NCBI RefSeq assembly: GCF_026262505.1
Contig: NC_067206.1
Location: 33,867,896-33,931,895 of the forward strand
Reading direction: 5' to 3'
Origin: Trichomonas vaginalis G3
Taxonomy: Eukaryota > Parabasalia > Trichomonadida > Trichomonadidae
DNA: 64,000 nucleotides
In this document: piece after piece, positions 27,196 to 38,932 of the stretch
Layout: each line of letters starts with the position of its first letter
How positions within the stretch are numbered: the first letter of the stretch is position 1
Translations under genes and position numbers: made by a program
The notes under the pieces: model-generated
The model's input: only the letters and a program-made list of their open reading frames with translations
Database searches by the model: none
Told to the model about the DNA's origin: nothing

Positions 27196-28923
27196 TTTAT
27201 GTTACTTTAACTTCTATTTCTGCTAAAATTATACATAGTTTTCTATTCACAAAAAATTTATTATTTTATTTAGATTTTTATATGCTTTGAACATATATAT
27301 TTACTAACTTGTAACCAGATAATTATTTTTATAGAGATGAGAAAAAACGAATTCAATTTCTTTGTCAATAATTTTTTTTGTTGCAGTTCAACATAGTTTT
27401 ATATAATCGTTTGTTTGTAACCTTAGCAATGGCTTGCAATACTAGATGAAATGTTGGGAAATGCTTCATATATTATTTCGGAATGTATGAAAGCTGAAGA
27501 TATGATAATAATATTGTTGTTATCGATCTATTTAGCTTCGACCATTTTGAATTCTATACTGGTTGTGTGGACTAAGCACATACTTTGATGTGGCTAAATA
27601 GAAATAAAGTAAAAATCTTAAATGAGAATGTAACCTTATCATTTATATAGCACATCAGCTTTAATTTCCACACCAGAGAGCGATTACATGATCGTTTGGG
27701 TTATGACAAATGTAATTTCATTCGATCAAGGAGATTTTTGAGTTAGGAAAACATGTATAATAGGGTCTGATTATTGCAATATGATCTGAAATCGGATACA
27801 TGACAAAAAAAATACAATTAAAAAGTGACACCACTAGCAGTTGAGATGTCATATTCAAAATCGATTTAGTAACATATGAAATCAGAAATATTGGATAAAA
27901 AATTTAAATAAGGTAGTCACAAAATCTAAGTAGTGAGGCTCTCAAAAATTGAACCGTACTCCATACAAAATTTGTGTACCCTCACTACTTAGATTTTGTG
28001 GCCTTCAATTGAGAGGTTAGTTTTGATAGAGCAAGTTATAAAATTAAAAGGGAAAAATAAATAAAATTTAAACATTTAATTATATATAATGTAAGGAGTG
28101 TAATTCCAAATTTTCTAACAACTATTCAAATTTGAGCATTTTTTTGGAAATAGTAAATCTAATATGTACATCTAATAACAACATGATTCATCAACTTTTC
28201 AAGCTCTGCAGTCAATTTTTTGAAATTTGATTGAAATAAATGTAGCAAAAATTACATTTCATTAGGGAATATATGAGTTTCTCTGGAAACAGGCTGATAA
28301 ATTTTAAATTTTGTCCAATCAACTTGAATGCATTGAGAAATTTGGATTGATTTTCTGGTAGAATCTGGAACAATTCAACCATGTATAAATGGATCATGTA
28401 ATCATCATGAAATGTTAGTGTTAGAGTTCAAAAGAAACAGAATGAGTGGAAATCAAACACAATCTGAATAATTTTAAACGTATACAATCTTTAAGTTTGT
28501 ATTTTGAATTCTACATATATGATTGTGTAATTCGTTCTTTCAAATTTTCGGATTCAGGCATGTTTTGATAAAATTCATTCCCAAAAACGTCAATTAACAA
28601 TTAAATTTAGTGTATTTTAAATATATATACGTATTATATTTTATAAATTATATTAAATTCGCAAAATTTTAAGTTTTAAACAAAAATAAAAAATGTTCAA
28701 AATATGAAATTATGCATAGGATATTAAAATTTACATGTTAGTAATTTTTTTGAATTGCTTTCAATTTTCATATTGAAATTTTTAAGATTTTTTTCTGAAA
28801 TAATAAGCAAGAATATCAACCTAAATAATATTAAATTCCATGTGTTAATTTTCCCTCAAAAGTCATTGACCGCCTCTCAATCTAGATTTTGTGAGTACTT
28901 TTATTTTTCATCGTCTTGAAAAG
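27196..28923. other. Intergenic region with a hairpin repeat
   Basis: No supported gene in 1.7 kb. It holds the perfect 21-bp inverted repeat at 27918-28000. At about 28875-28896 a related half-site (AGATTTTGTGAGTAC) could mark the other end of a 1-kb decayed element. Confidence 0.5.
27918..28000. repeat. Perfect 21-bp inverted repeat (83-bp MITE-like hairpin)
   Basis: CACAAAATCTAAGTAGTGAGG at 27918-27938 is exactly complementary to 27980-28000, with a 41-bp loop. It is probably a tiny MITE or the solo end of a DNA transposon. Confidence 0.6.
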
Positions 28924-28935
28924 TCACTTCACTTT
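28924..28935 (+). promoter_or_regulatory. Double Inr-like initiator of the M20 peptidase
   Basis: Overlapping TCACTTC and TCACTTT, 4 to 15 bp before the ATG at 28939. Confidence 0.6.
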
Positions 28936-28938
28936 TAA

Positions 28939-30426
28939 ATGGAAGCCTCCGCTCTTCTTCGTGCTCCAAAACAGGAACTCCTTAAGCAGCTCCCAGTTGA
29001 CCACCAAGCCTTCTTCAAGTGGTTCCTTGCCCTTACAGAGGTCCACCGTCCATCCTTCCAGCTCGAAGGTGCTCGCAAGACCTGCATTGAGTGGGCACAC
29101 AAGCTCGGCGCTACAGTCGCAGAGGATGAAATCGGCAACATCCTTCTCTCCATCCCAGCTTCTGCTGGCTTAGAAAACGTTAAGCCACTTTGCATCCAGG
29201 GACATCTTGATATCGTCTCTGTCGGCAAGTTCGACGAGCAGGGCCAAGTCTTCTTAAAGCTCGAAGACGGAAAGCTCACATCTGGCATCTCCACAATCGG
29301 TGCTGATGATGGCATTGCTGTCGCTGCCATGTACGCTCTTATCGAAACACGCGATAAGTACCAGCACGGCCCACTCGAGTTCCTCATCACACTCGATGAA
29401 GAAGTCGGCCTCATCGGCGCTGGCAAGCTCGCTGGTCCACCATTCCTCAAATCTCGTGCTCTCCTCAACCTCGACTCCGAAGAGTGGGGCACATTCTACA
29501 CATCCTGCGCTGGTGGCCTTTCCGCCTACTACGAACTCCCAATCAAGAAGGAGAAGGTTGAAGGCACAGGCCTCAAGCTCCACCTTACAAACCTCATGGG
29601 TGGCCACACAGGTCTTCTCATCGACTCCGGCCGTTCCAACTCCGTCAAATGGATCGACCGCATCCTTCTTGAGATCCAGGCTCAGGGCATCCCATTCCGC
29701 CTTGCCACAATCGAAGGTGGTGACAAGCACAACGCTATCCCAAGTGAGTGCATTGCCACAGTCGTTACATCAGAACCAGAGAAGTTCGAGGCCCTCGCTA
29801 AGAAGCTCCATGATGAAATCGTCAAGGAGTCAAAGGCCATCGAAGTCAAGGGACCAAAGCTTGCCATCGAGAAGGTTGATGTTCCACTCTGCCTTTGCGA
29901 GTGCTGCCACAACAAGGTTCTCGATCTCCTTTCCTCAATCTACCACGGCGTTTGGGAAATGCACCCAGAGATCAAGGGCATCGTCCGCACATCTCAGTCA
30001 ATGTCCATCACACGCACAAAGGACGACGTTCTCTACGTTCAGGTTTACGCCCGCTCCAACGAAGCCACACGCATGTACTGGCTCGTCAACCAGAACAAGT
30101 CTCTTGCTCGCGCTGTCGGCTGCCCAATCCGCATCCCAGAGGAAGAGATCCAAGGCCCATGGCCAGCTGCCCTCAAGGCTCGCATCACAGAGATCGCTAA
30201 GGAATCATACCACAAACTCTACAACGCATACCCAGAGATCACAGCTATCCACGCTGGTCTCGAATGCGGCTGCATCCAGAACAGAGGCTACCCAGACCTC
30301 GAGTGCGTCTCATACGGCCCAACAATCCACGGCGCTCACTCCGTTGAAGAGAGCGTCACAGTTGAAACAGCTTGCAAGTGCTTCAACCTCACCCTTGAGA
30401 TCATCAAGGCCTGGGCTCAGGAGTAA
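28939..30426 (+). CDS. M20 family Xaa-His dipeptidase (PepD-like)
   Basis: 495 residues, intact. Metal ligands and catalytic residues in family order: 'GHLDIV' (about 89), 'GADDG' (about 121), 'LDEEVG' (about 152), 'NLDSEEWG' (about 178) and the final His in 'YGPTIHGAHSVEES' (about 465). This matches di-zinc aminoacyl-histidine dipeptidases, which hydrolyse dipeptides such as carnosine-type substrates in the cytosol. There is no signal peptide. Codon use is much more GC-rich and biased (CCA, CTC, GGC, AAG) than in all neighbours, as expected for a highly expressed trichomonad gene. Tandem Inr-like motifs precede the ATG. Confidence 0.9.
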   Translation: MEASALLRAPKQELLKQLPVDHQAFFKWFLALTEVHRPSFQLEGARKTCIEWAHKLGATVAEDEIGNILLSIPASAGLENVKPLCIQGHLDIVSVGKFDEQGQVFLKLEDGKLTSGISTIGADDGIAVAAMYALIETRDKYQHGPLEFLITLDEEVGLIGAGKLAGPPFLKSRALLNLDSEEWGTFYTSCAGGLSAYYELPIKKEKVEGTGLKLHLTNLMGGHTGLLIDSGRSNSVKWIDRILLEIQAQGIPFRLATIEGGDKHNAIPSECIATVVTSEPEKFEALAKKLHDEIVKESKAIEVKGPKLAIEKVDVPLCLCECCHNKVLDLLSSIYHGVWEMHPEIKGIVRTSQSMSITRTKDDVLYVQVYARSNEATRMYWLVNQNKSLARAVGCPIRIPEEEIQGPWPAALKARITEIAKESYHKLYNAYPEITAIHAGLECGCIQNRGYPDLECVSYGPTIHGAHSVEESVTVETACKCFNLTLEIIKAWAQE

Positions 30427-31255
30427 ACAGTTTTAAGTTTAAGTTCTCTTTAAATTTATGATTTCAATTTTTTTATAAGGGAGCAATTACGACTATCTGC
30501 CTTCGAATATTACAGTCCACCGAAAAAAGTGTCGAAGGCAGAAAAACTGTATTAAAAATATAGCGCTAAAGACGATAGTCCACCCCCAGTAAAGCAATTT
30601 TAAGGCTATTATATTGAGCACCTAGAATCAGGGTGATCCATGCAATTGAGTTCTAATATTATTATTTTTGTGATGTTTATTATCGTTATGTTTGACTATT
30701 TTTAAAATAGTCAGATTATTTTTGTTATGCTTACATGAATCTATTGGAATCAACTTGACTATTTTTTAAATAAAAGTATGATTGTTTAATTATCTAATAC
30801 ATCATGGAGAAATTTCTGGATTTTTGGTACACAACTTTATGAAAAGGTACCTAAACTAGGCAGAACGACAAAGCTAACAAAAGTCATTGCGTTGACCGAT
30901 ATTTGCAATGATTGGAAATTGTAAACGGCTATCCAAATAAGTGCGGGACATTCAGTGTAAGTATAGAGAAAATAACATAATTATTAGGAAATAATAGCAT
31001 TTTAGTGGAAATAAGGGGAAATATTATTCTATTTTTAAATTTTTACACTTTTGAATACGCTTCAGAATTTCTTTGAAAATTTAATAATCATTCAACTCGA
31101 TATAAAAAGCGATCTAGAGTCCCAAAGTTTTATCTTCATATTAATCATATATTTTAAGTAATTTTATGAAATGTAAGGGCATCCTTAAGTTTAATTTTCA
31201 ATTACGTCTTGCACATGTTGTCAGAAATTAGAATTAAAGTCAGATGGGCGTAAGA
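30427..31255. other. Intergenic with an old MITE copy
   Basis: No gene. About 30565-30700 (AGACGATAG, then TTTTAAGGCTATTATATTGAG, then GAGTTCTAATA) matches the inverted 149-bp element at 35372-35520 with many substitutions, so it is an older copy. AAAGTCAGATGGGCGTAAG at 31236-31254 recurs at 36023-36041. Confidence 0.55.
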
Positions 31256-32260
31256 TTATGAAGATTTTTTAATGTTTAGTAAAGAAATGAAGAAAAGGGA
31301 AAGTTTATTAACTTTAGAAATACTTTTATTGATAATTGCAAATTTTGCTTGGCAAATATCAGTTGAAAAATGAATCAATTTGTTAGTAAATAGTTCTCTT
31401 GTATTAGTAGGTACTACATCATTTTTAAATGTTTTTGAAATCGAATTGTCAATGTAACAACTATCAACTGTTAATTGATCATCATTGTTATATATCAAAC
31501 ATGAACCTTCAGGACAAGTGTTGTTAATAAAAGAACAATTTTTTACAGTAAGAGAATTTATGGAATGGTAAATAATTCCTTTCATAGATTGTGTATTAGT
31601 ATTATTTATAATATTACATGAAACAATCAAAGAGTTATACCAAATATATAATACTGAAGCTGAATTACCTGTTCCTAAATTATTAACAACAGTTGAATAA
31701 TTAAATGTTATTTTAAAGCCATCCACTGAATTCTTGAAAAAAAATCCAACAGGATCATCTGTAGCTTTATTTGATGAGAAATTTGTTGATGAAACTAAGA
31801 TATTCCCTTCTTCTGAACGAATTACTTCTTTACCAACATCTTCATTTCCTACATCGAAAAGCGAACTTTCAATAAAAAAGTTTAAGTTATCTGGGCCAAC
31901 AGATGTATATGAAAAATGCCCATTTTTAGAGCTTTCGCATTTCGTACAACAGAACTTTCGTTGAACAATTGAACTGTTGCTGCCAATTTGGTAGTAAACG
32001 CAGCTTCCATCTTCTTCTGAAGTGCAATTACTAAAAGAACATCGGTTATGTAGAAACAAAGTGTTGGTAACAGGACTAAAGTTGATAACTCGGCCATTAT
32101 CATCAAAAAAATTGCATTCATCTAAGTAATATTGACCATTTGAGGATGTTGGATTACAATTCTGGCAATTCTCAGTTGCGGAACTTGTAAATTGGCTATT
32201 GAAGTAGTAATTCCAGGGATCGTCATCTTCTTCAGATGACTTTCTCCCAAAATTTCCCAC
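31256..32260 (-). pseudogene. Repeat-rich (beta-helix-like) surface protein fragment
   Basis: A 335-codon frame without an in-frame ATG at its 5' end; upstream there is a TGA and only out-of-frame ATGs. The product is Asn/Ser/Cys-rich with irregular repeats such as 'SLTVKNCSFINNTCPEGSCL', the style of right-handed beta-helix surface proteins. An acidic 'SEEDDDPWN' lies near the start. It is probably the 3' remnant of a larger surface-protein gene, or a gene with a damaged first part. Confidence 0.5.
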
Positions 32261-33882
32261 TATTCCAAAAACCGCTTTTGCTCATTCAAATATTCTTTTC
32301 CTCCCTTTCAATGTAGAATGCTAATTGAAAGAACTTTGGAGGAAAAAGTCCATCATAATAAGGATGTCAATTTGGAAGAAAAGTGAGAAAATTCCTAAAA
32401 TGCTAAAAATGAATTTTCCAAACGTACTTTTTTATCTCATTTTTTTGATTTTGAAAAAAATTTGGAGAGAAGAACTCTTCGTTTTTGAATTTTGTCACGA
32501 TGGTTTTAAAGTATATTAGACACATGTATTGATATTACTATTTTTGTATATTTTGAGAGAAAATCCCTAAAAAGTGAGAAAATCTGAGACGGTTTGAGAA
32601 AATATATAAACTATTGAAAATTTGAATTAAACTTCTAATTTGGAAAAAAGAAATTTGGAAAGAAGAAAATTCAAAAATCGTGATTTAGACTCAGTATCAA
32701 ATGGAGAACAAAATGTTTCTTCATATGAAGGAAAAAATTTTCTTGAGAAGAAATAGAGTTTTTAAAATTTTATTGTATGTAATGAAATAAACAAATATTA
32801 AAATTATTTTTTGATAACAAGAAAATTCCCAACAGAAAATATTTGAGACAAAGAAAAAAAGAAAATTGAAAAATATTACTCTACTTTACATTTCATGAGA
32901 TTTTCAATTTATTTTCATAAAATTGACAATTTTATACGTTTAGATGAAAATAAGTGATTTTGCTTGAAATAAAAATTATTGTTTGTTTACAGCTATCAAA
33001 TAGATTTTTGCTATTTTGATTAAAATTTGTTAATCAAATTAATAATTTTTTTTCTAAATATCTTAAATATCTGGATCACTCACTGATACAATGAATTAAA
33101 CGATAAAAATAATACAAACTCAACTAAGTTTCCTGTCTTTCAACCAAAAAATATTATGCAATTTAAATTAAATTGTTTATTCAAAGATAAAACAAAGAGA
33201 AAGTAATTATAATTATCATATACTTTATGAATAACTCTCTAATTGGATAAGATTTTCGTACAAATATTTTTATTAATATCGATAAGAATATGTTTACCTA
33301 CTATCACCATATGTCGATAAACGAGAGTAGAGTGATTTTTATCATCGAAACTTTTTAAAAGCTGTAAGCAGGAAGTAATAATCTTGTTTTTTCTGAGTTA
33401 GTTGTAAAACTATTGATGCCCGAGTTATCATTGTGATGCAGAAGGATATCAATGTACTGACTGAAGGATATGAATTGAATTGAATTTTATTGAATTTCAA
33501 TTTGATCAAAATTTGTTGAAATGATATGAATGTGTCAACTTCTGTATCATTCTCCTTCACTCCTTCCTTATTCTTTCGAGAACGAAGCTAGCTCAGCTTT
33601 CGCTGAGCGAATTGACACTTTTCATGCCCTAAACGTACATACTCTCAAATTTATCGAAAAAATTAATACCACCTAAACTAGTATATCTTATTTTAAATAT
33701 GATATTATCCTTATATTCCACACTAAAATTCATTTAAATCAACTTTTAAAAAAGTTCGAATCCTGCGCGTCTCACTTTTTAAATTTTCCAAATGGAAAAT
33801 TATATTCTCCTAAAGTGAAAACAATTTTCCAAATTGACTTCCTTAATCATAATGTAATATATATTATACAAAGAGAAAAACG
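32261..33882. other. AT-rich intergenic, no gene seen
   Basis: Very AT-rich with only short frames. One perfect hairpin GCTCAGC-TTTC-GCTGAGC lies at 33591-33608. No other structure supported. Confidence 0.45.
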
Positions 33883-35376
33883 CTTAAGGGTGCAATTGCC
33901 ACTTTCTGACATTCTCTCAATTATTTGACACGCTCTAATTTGTGAAATAAATTTCACCCCAATATAAGGTCGATGAAAAAATGAGCGTTTTTAAAAAACC
34001 GTCGTTTGAGAGGAAAATTGAGAGCCCCGATGTATACTTTTTGACATTGTCAAAAACTTTGAAAGGACTAAAAAAATTTTAGTGTCAGAAAGTTTACAAA
34101 TGTATACTTTCTGACAAACAGACTCTCAGAAAGTACTCAAACTGCGGTTTTTAATTTCCGCACTTTTTTTGGCGACCTTAAGGGTGCACTACGAGGATTA
34201 AAAAGTCCTCAATTTTTTCAGAGAGTTTTATCAATTTGCTAATCCTCCAAAATAATAAAAACTTATTTTTTTCTTTACAGGAATAGATTTTTTTGATTAA
34301 TATAAATCATTTAGAATCACATAAGGTAGCTTCATATCATATATAATTTTCGAGGTCCAGTCTCAACTCCTTAAGGGATTTAGAAAAACACTCGAAAAAA
34401 TAGGATTTTCGAAAAATTTTTAGCATGTTTATTTTTCTCTGTATTTTGACCGAGAATTATAATTTTTCTTTTTACCATATCATTGGTACATATATGATGA
34501 TGCTATTTATACAAATTATTTTCGAAAAAACTCGTTTTTCAAGGACCTAAAAAAAGGCCCAAAAAAACCATGACCTGCACTCGGAGGATAAAAAATTTTA
34601 AAAAGTGGAGATTTAGTCTTCAAAATCATATGATAGATTATATAAATAGCATGTATTAGATATTCTATATTATTTTTGGCAAAAATTGATGGATTTGAAA
34701 TAATATTTCTTATTTCTGCCAAATTCTCCTAAAACTCATAGAATCCTCAAATCATGAATTTGTACATAAATTGAGGAAGGTAAATCTTCATTCTTCCAAT
34801 GAATAAAAAAAATAAAATAAAAAAGTGATTAAAAGTTATTTGTTTAGTAACACAACAATCTAGTAATATTTGAATGTGAATCATATAACAAAACAGGTAG
34901 GAGACAATTGTTTGAAATTTCGCAATTAATAAAACGAAAATCATAATGTGGGTTTGAAATTTACAATAACTGAACGCAGTGTGTATGAGGTAACTGATCT
35001 GTTTGAAATTAATTACTGTAAATTCGAAATAATAATTTTAATTTGGTATAAATTTTGAATTTAGAAGCTGTGAATGAAAGGGAAGCAAGCACTTAATGAA
35101 TGAATGTGTTTGGACCAATGTTCATTTTTTCGCTTTTTTTCATGTTTCGAAGTACCCAAAGTACAAGGATTTTTTTTCGAAAAAAAGGAGGATTAAAAAA
35201 CCGTAATCCTCCTTGTGCACCCTTAAGCAGATTTTTTTCTTTTCAGATTTATTTTTTATATGAACATTCAATAATAGGTCATAATATTATATCGGATCTT
35301 CATGATAACAACGATTTGAACCTCTTTTGTCAGAAAATTTGAGAGAATGTCAAAAAGTGGTAAGTGCACTCTTAAG
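33883..35376. mobile_element. TTAA-type MITE with 38-bp ends, interrupted by a second MITE
   Basis: The left end CTTAAGGGTGCAATTGCC continues into CACTTTCTGACATTCTCTC. The right end (35339-35376) is its inverted counterpart with a few changes. The element contains the 1.05-kb element 34178-35226, so it was inserted first. TTAA tips and GGGTGC termini suggest Kolobok or piggyBac-type mobilisation. No coding capacity seen. Confidence 0.6.
34178..35226. mobile_element. Inner TTAA-type MITE (1.05 kb)
   Basis: TTAAGGGTGCACTACGAGG at the left, with the inverted match TAATCCTCCTTGTGCACCC ending in TTAA at the right; 21 of 23 end positions agree. It lies inside the element 33883-35376. Non-coding. 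Confidence 0.65.
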
Positions 35377-35520
35377 GGTGCCCTATAACGATAATGTAAA
35401 CATCACAAAATTAACCTTATTAGAACTCCAATGAATGGATTATCCGGATTCTAGTTCTCAATATAATAGCCTTAAAAGTGCTTTTCTGAGGGTGGTCTAT
35501 CGTCTATAGGGCACCCTTAA
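35372..35520. mobile_element. 149-bp TTAA-type MITE
   Basis: CTTAAGGGTGCCCTATA at the left and TATAGGGCACCCTTAA at the right form inverted ends. It abuts the right end of the neighbouring MITE and shares its TTAA. A diverged copy lies at about 30565-30700. Confidence 0.65.
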
Positions 35521-35907
35521 AGAATCTCATTTTTCTTGTAAACTTCACAAAAAATTGAGAATCTTAACTGGTCGTTAGGCCTCCCTTAACTTTGTAATAC
35601 TTTGTAATATTACATGTATTATATTATATATAAAATATATATTATATTAGCATTATAATATACATGTTAACTGGTAATATTATGGATATATTTAATAAAA
35701 TTAGTATACATTTCAAGGCTAGATAAAATTAGTATACATTAGCTAAGCTATTTGGTACCTTTTTAAAGTTTAGCTAATGTTGCGAACATTCAAAAATTTC
35801 GAGGCCGGGTTCTGAATTAATTCAATATTCATACAAAATGTGAGAAATATGTTTATCAATAATTACAAGTATAGTCAAGAAATTAGAGTCTTTATTAAGA
35901 ATATCGT
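35521..35907. other. AT-rich intergenic with short repeats
   Basis: Dense TA-rich inverted repeats and a duplicated ATAAAATTAGTATACATT. No gene supported. Confidence 0.4.
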
Positions 35908-36116
35908 ATGGAAAAATGTGATCATACTAATAAAATAACATACTTTTACAGAAAGGGTGCACTTACATCAGTACCGCATAGCCTTCAATGTCGCTTCACT
36001 TCAGTCTTCAAAAATTTGAATCAAAGTCAGATGGGCGTAAGTGTACCGATAAATGAATTAGAATTTATCATAAATAACAGTTTAGAGATAAATAAAAAAC
36101 AAAGAAAAATAAAGTG

Positions 36117-37901
36117 TTAATGAATTTCAGGATCTTGGACGAGAAGCTTATCCTTGTCAAGCAAATTAACATGGTCAACACCGAAGTACGTCTTCTGAGG
36201 GTATTTCATGTCGAATAAAACTTCATCTTCTGCGTAAACAGCGTTTGTTGATATTTTTCCGCATTTCTGGAGAATCAAGAAAATGAAAACAATTGATAAG
36301 AAAATTGCCGAGGCAGCAGCAAATATAGTCCAACCAGTTTTTGTAAATAACAGTGAAAACAAACCAACAGTTTGCAAAACAATGGAAAATATATGTAAGT
36401 AAGGATAAAACATTGCGTGTGCAACAATATCTGATTTCGGATTGTATCCTCTCCTTTTCATTTTAATTCTGAAAATGATCTGAGAAACAATGATTCCAAT
36501 CCACATAATTGTTCCGAAAAAGCCACTGATGTTAAGTAAATACTCGTAAAGAGAAGAAGCATTGCTTCCGAAAACTCCTAAGTTCTGACTCAAGAAACCA
36601 AACAAGAAAACAATCCATATGAATGACAAAGTGAACAAAATCGCGTTTCTTGGCGAATTGAATTTGTTCAAAGTTGACAAAAATTTTGGAGCTAATCCTT
36701 CTTTCGATAAACCGTAAATACTACGAACTGTTCCGTACAAACCACTGTTCGCGCATGAAAATGCAGAGACGAGGGTGATAAACGTGAATATCTTTCCTGC
36801 CCATTTGAGTCCATATGAAGTCAAAGCGAATGCGAAGACTGAATCTGTCTTTGGAACTTTGTCATATGGAACAATGAGTGTAATTAACAATATAGGAATC
36901 AAGTATACGATAATAATACGGATCGCGACTTGTTTGCAAGCGTTTGGAATATTCTTCTCGGGATTTTGTGTTTCTGCAGCAGAAAGACCGACAATTTCGG
37001 ATCCTTGGAAGTTCACTAATACAATGATTAGGTATGTAACCATGCATAAGTATCCATTCGGGAATAATCTATGTGCCATCGTTCCTTCTCCTTGTGTGAT
37101 GATTTTAGAGCCAATAAAACCTACGCGTTCATCAGTAAATGGATGGACTTTGTCGCCAATGACACCAAACCAAATAAACAAAGCAACAATTGCGAAAAAT
37201 GCAATAACAAGGATCTTGAGGGTAGCGTTGATACTTTCGACATAGCCAAAGCACTTAACCTTAAATAAGTTGATCGTCGTGAGAAGGACCAAGCAAATGG
37301 AGCCCCAAACAAAATCAGACCAGGCTTTGTTTTTGAAAGGAATCGTGTAGTACGTGTTCATGAAGGTTGCAAATGCAAGACACTCTGAAGGCACGTACAT
37401 GACCCAGTTGAGCCAAAAACACCATCCGATCGCTGTTGTTAATGCGTCGCCCAAAAACTCGCGGTTGTATGCTATGAAAGATCCGTGACGTGGCAAATTA
37501 ACAAGTAACTCCGCAAATGATTGCATAACACCAAAAACAGCCACACCAGCTAAGAAATATCCGATCAAAACTGGAACTGCGCCCATTGCATTAAATGTGA
37601 TTCCGACACCAAGAAAGTAACATGAGCCAATGATTCCTCCAAGTGAAATGAGGTTAACGTGCCAAGCTAACATTCCTCGTGCTAATGATTTCGGTTGTGA
37701 GTCATTATTGACTTGTCCATGTGATGCTAAATGAGGTAATAAGGGATCGCCAAGCTTTTCGCGTTCAATTGGACCATAATCTACTGATTGATGAGTTGCA
37801 TCATCAATGGACATGGCGGAGAAGTTATCTGTGGTAGTGTTTGAAGGTGTGATCGTCAATGATTCGTTGTGTTTGTCGCCGGAGGAATCTGTATACGACA
37901 T
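36117..37901 (-). CDS. Amino-acid permease (APC superfamily)
   Basis: 594 residues from the ATG at 37901; the frame extends 8 codons further to a GTG, which is unlikely to be used. An 80-residue hydrophilic Ser/Asp-rich N-terminus is followed by about 12 hydrophobic segments. The first carries the family's unwound-helix motif 'ISLGGIIGSCYFLG', and 'SFAELLVNLPRHGSF' is the typical loop after segment 2. The protein would import amino acids, on which trichomonads depend, at the plasma or lysosomal membrane. Intact, single frame. The C-terminal tail is short and charged. Confidence 0.9.
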   Translation of the reverse strand: MSYTDSSGDKHNESLTITPSNTTTDNFSAMSIDDATHQSVDYGPIEREKLGDPLLPHLASHGQVNNDSQPKSLARGMLAWHVNLISLGGIIGSCYFLGVGITFNAMGAVPVLIGYFLAGVAVFGVMQSFAELLVNLPRHGSFIAYNREFLGDALTTAIGWCFWLNWVMYVPSECLAFATFMNTYYTIPFKNKAWSDFVWGSICLVLLTTINLFKVKCFGYVESINATLKILVIAFFAIVALFIWFGVIGDKVHPFTDERVGFIGSKIITQGEGTMAHRLFPNGYLCMVTYLIIVLVNFQGSEIVGLSAAETQNPEKNIPNACKQVAIRIIIVYLIPILLITLIVPYDKVPKTDSVFAFALTSYGLKWAGKIFTFITLVSAFSCANSGLYGTVRSIYGLSKEGLAPKFLSTLNKFNSPRNAILFTLSFIWIVFLFGFLSQNLGVFGSNASSLYEYLLNISGFFGTIMWIGIIVSQIIFRIKMKRRGYNPKSDIVAHAMFYPYLHIFSIVLQTVGLFSLLFTKTGWTIFAAASAIFLSIVFIFLILQKCGKISTNAVYAEDEVLFDMKYPQKTYFGVDHVNLLDKDKLLVQDPEIH

Positions 37902-38932
37902 TTCAGTTAGAAATGGAGATTTCACTACTGAATTACTACATAGTATTCAAAATTTTCTATGAAATATATCAAACGAAAAATCTTTGATTGTGAATAATTT
38001 TATTTTCGGATCTCGGAATGATTCATTGTTGTAAGCTTGTTTAAATAAATCTTGGAAAACGAAAACCCAATCGAGAAATTGAATGTGACTTTTAATACGT
38101 ATCTGAAAATGAGGTAAAAATATGATTTATGATCATAGCGATCGAATGTAAGATTCAGTGAATAAATTTTGACATGACCTGCCAACTCTTCAAAGATTTT
38201 TCAGATGCCCGGCTTAATAATACTGAGTATTATACAAATATCAGATTTTATTAATTTTTTATTGATTTATATCTTATAGAATCATGGCCATGTTATCTCT
38301 CAAAATTTCATTATGAATTTTTTTTTGGAACCGCAAACAAACGATGGAATTACGATATCTAAAAACAGTGTTAAAATGGGTTCTTTGCATATGCATATTT
38401 GATGGCAATATTAAAAAGCCCATAATTCATTGAATGGTTTTATGCTGCTAAATTATTGCAGCACATTTTTAGTGATCTCATCCTATACGAATACTTTTTC
38501 CTCTATTTATGAATAAAAATGATAGAGACCAAATAATATTACCGAATCTTATCGTGGAAATCTACATTCGCTCTCAACATTTAAGGAAAACTTCATGCGT
38601 TTAAGCATTTCTCCAATTAACAAGAGCTTGATAAGCAGAAAGCCTCGCCGCTGAGATTTAATCAAATGGATAAACAAATCGAGTCAGCTTCATTTCACAA
38701 GAATTATATAGGTATCTCAGGATGTCATGCCGAAATGATGATCTTGGTCCATTTTAATCAAATTTTTTCATGATTCAAAATTTTGCACTCGGAGTTACTG
38801 AATTTTTGTGGTAAATTCTGAAATGATAGCAAATGACAAAGTTATTGCAAGCATCAATCATTCATTTTTATACGATCATTTTCGCCTCAAAAAAGAATTT
38901 GATGCGCTTGAATGGATTTATGAACTAAAAAA
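37902..38932. other. Intergenic, nothing recognised
   Basis: 1 kb of AT-rich DNA between divergent genes. I see no gene, RNA or clear repeat. Confidence 0.4.

Noticed and set aside
29300-30436. 378-codon second frame inside the M20 peptidase gene
   Set aside because: An overlapping frame of a GC-rich highly biased gene; the product is Ser/Arg-rich nonsense and the M20 frame has all catalytic motifs.
33342-33560. 72-codon minus-strand frame
   Set aside because: AT-rich chance frame without motif, initiator or family resemblance.
35908-36120. 70-codon plus-strand frame beside the permease gene
   Set aside because: No family, no Inr-like motif directly upstream, and it contains the short repeat word at 36023; it is not supported as a gene.
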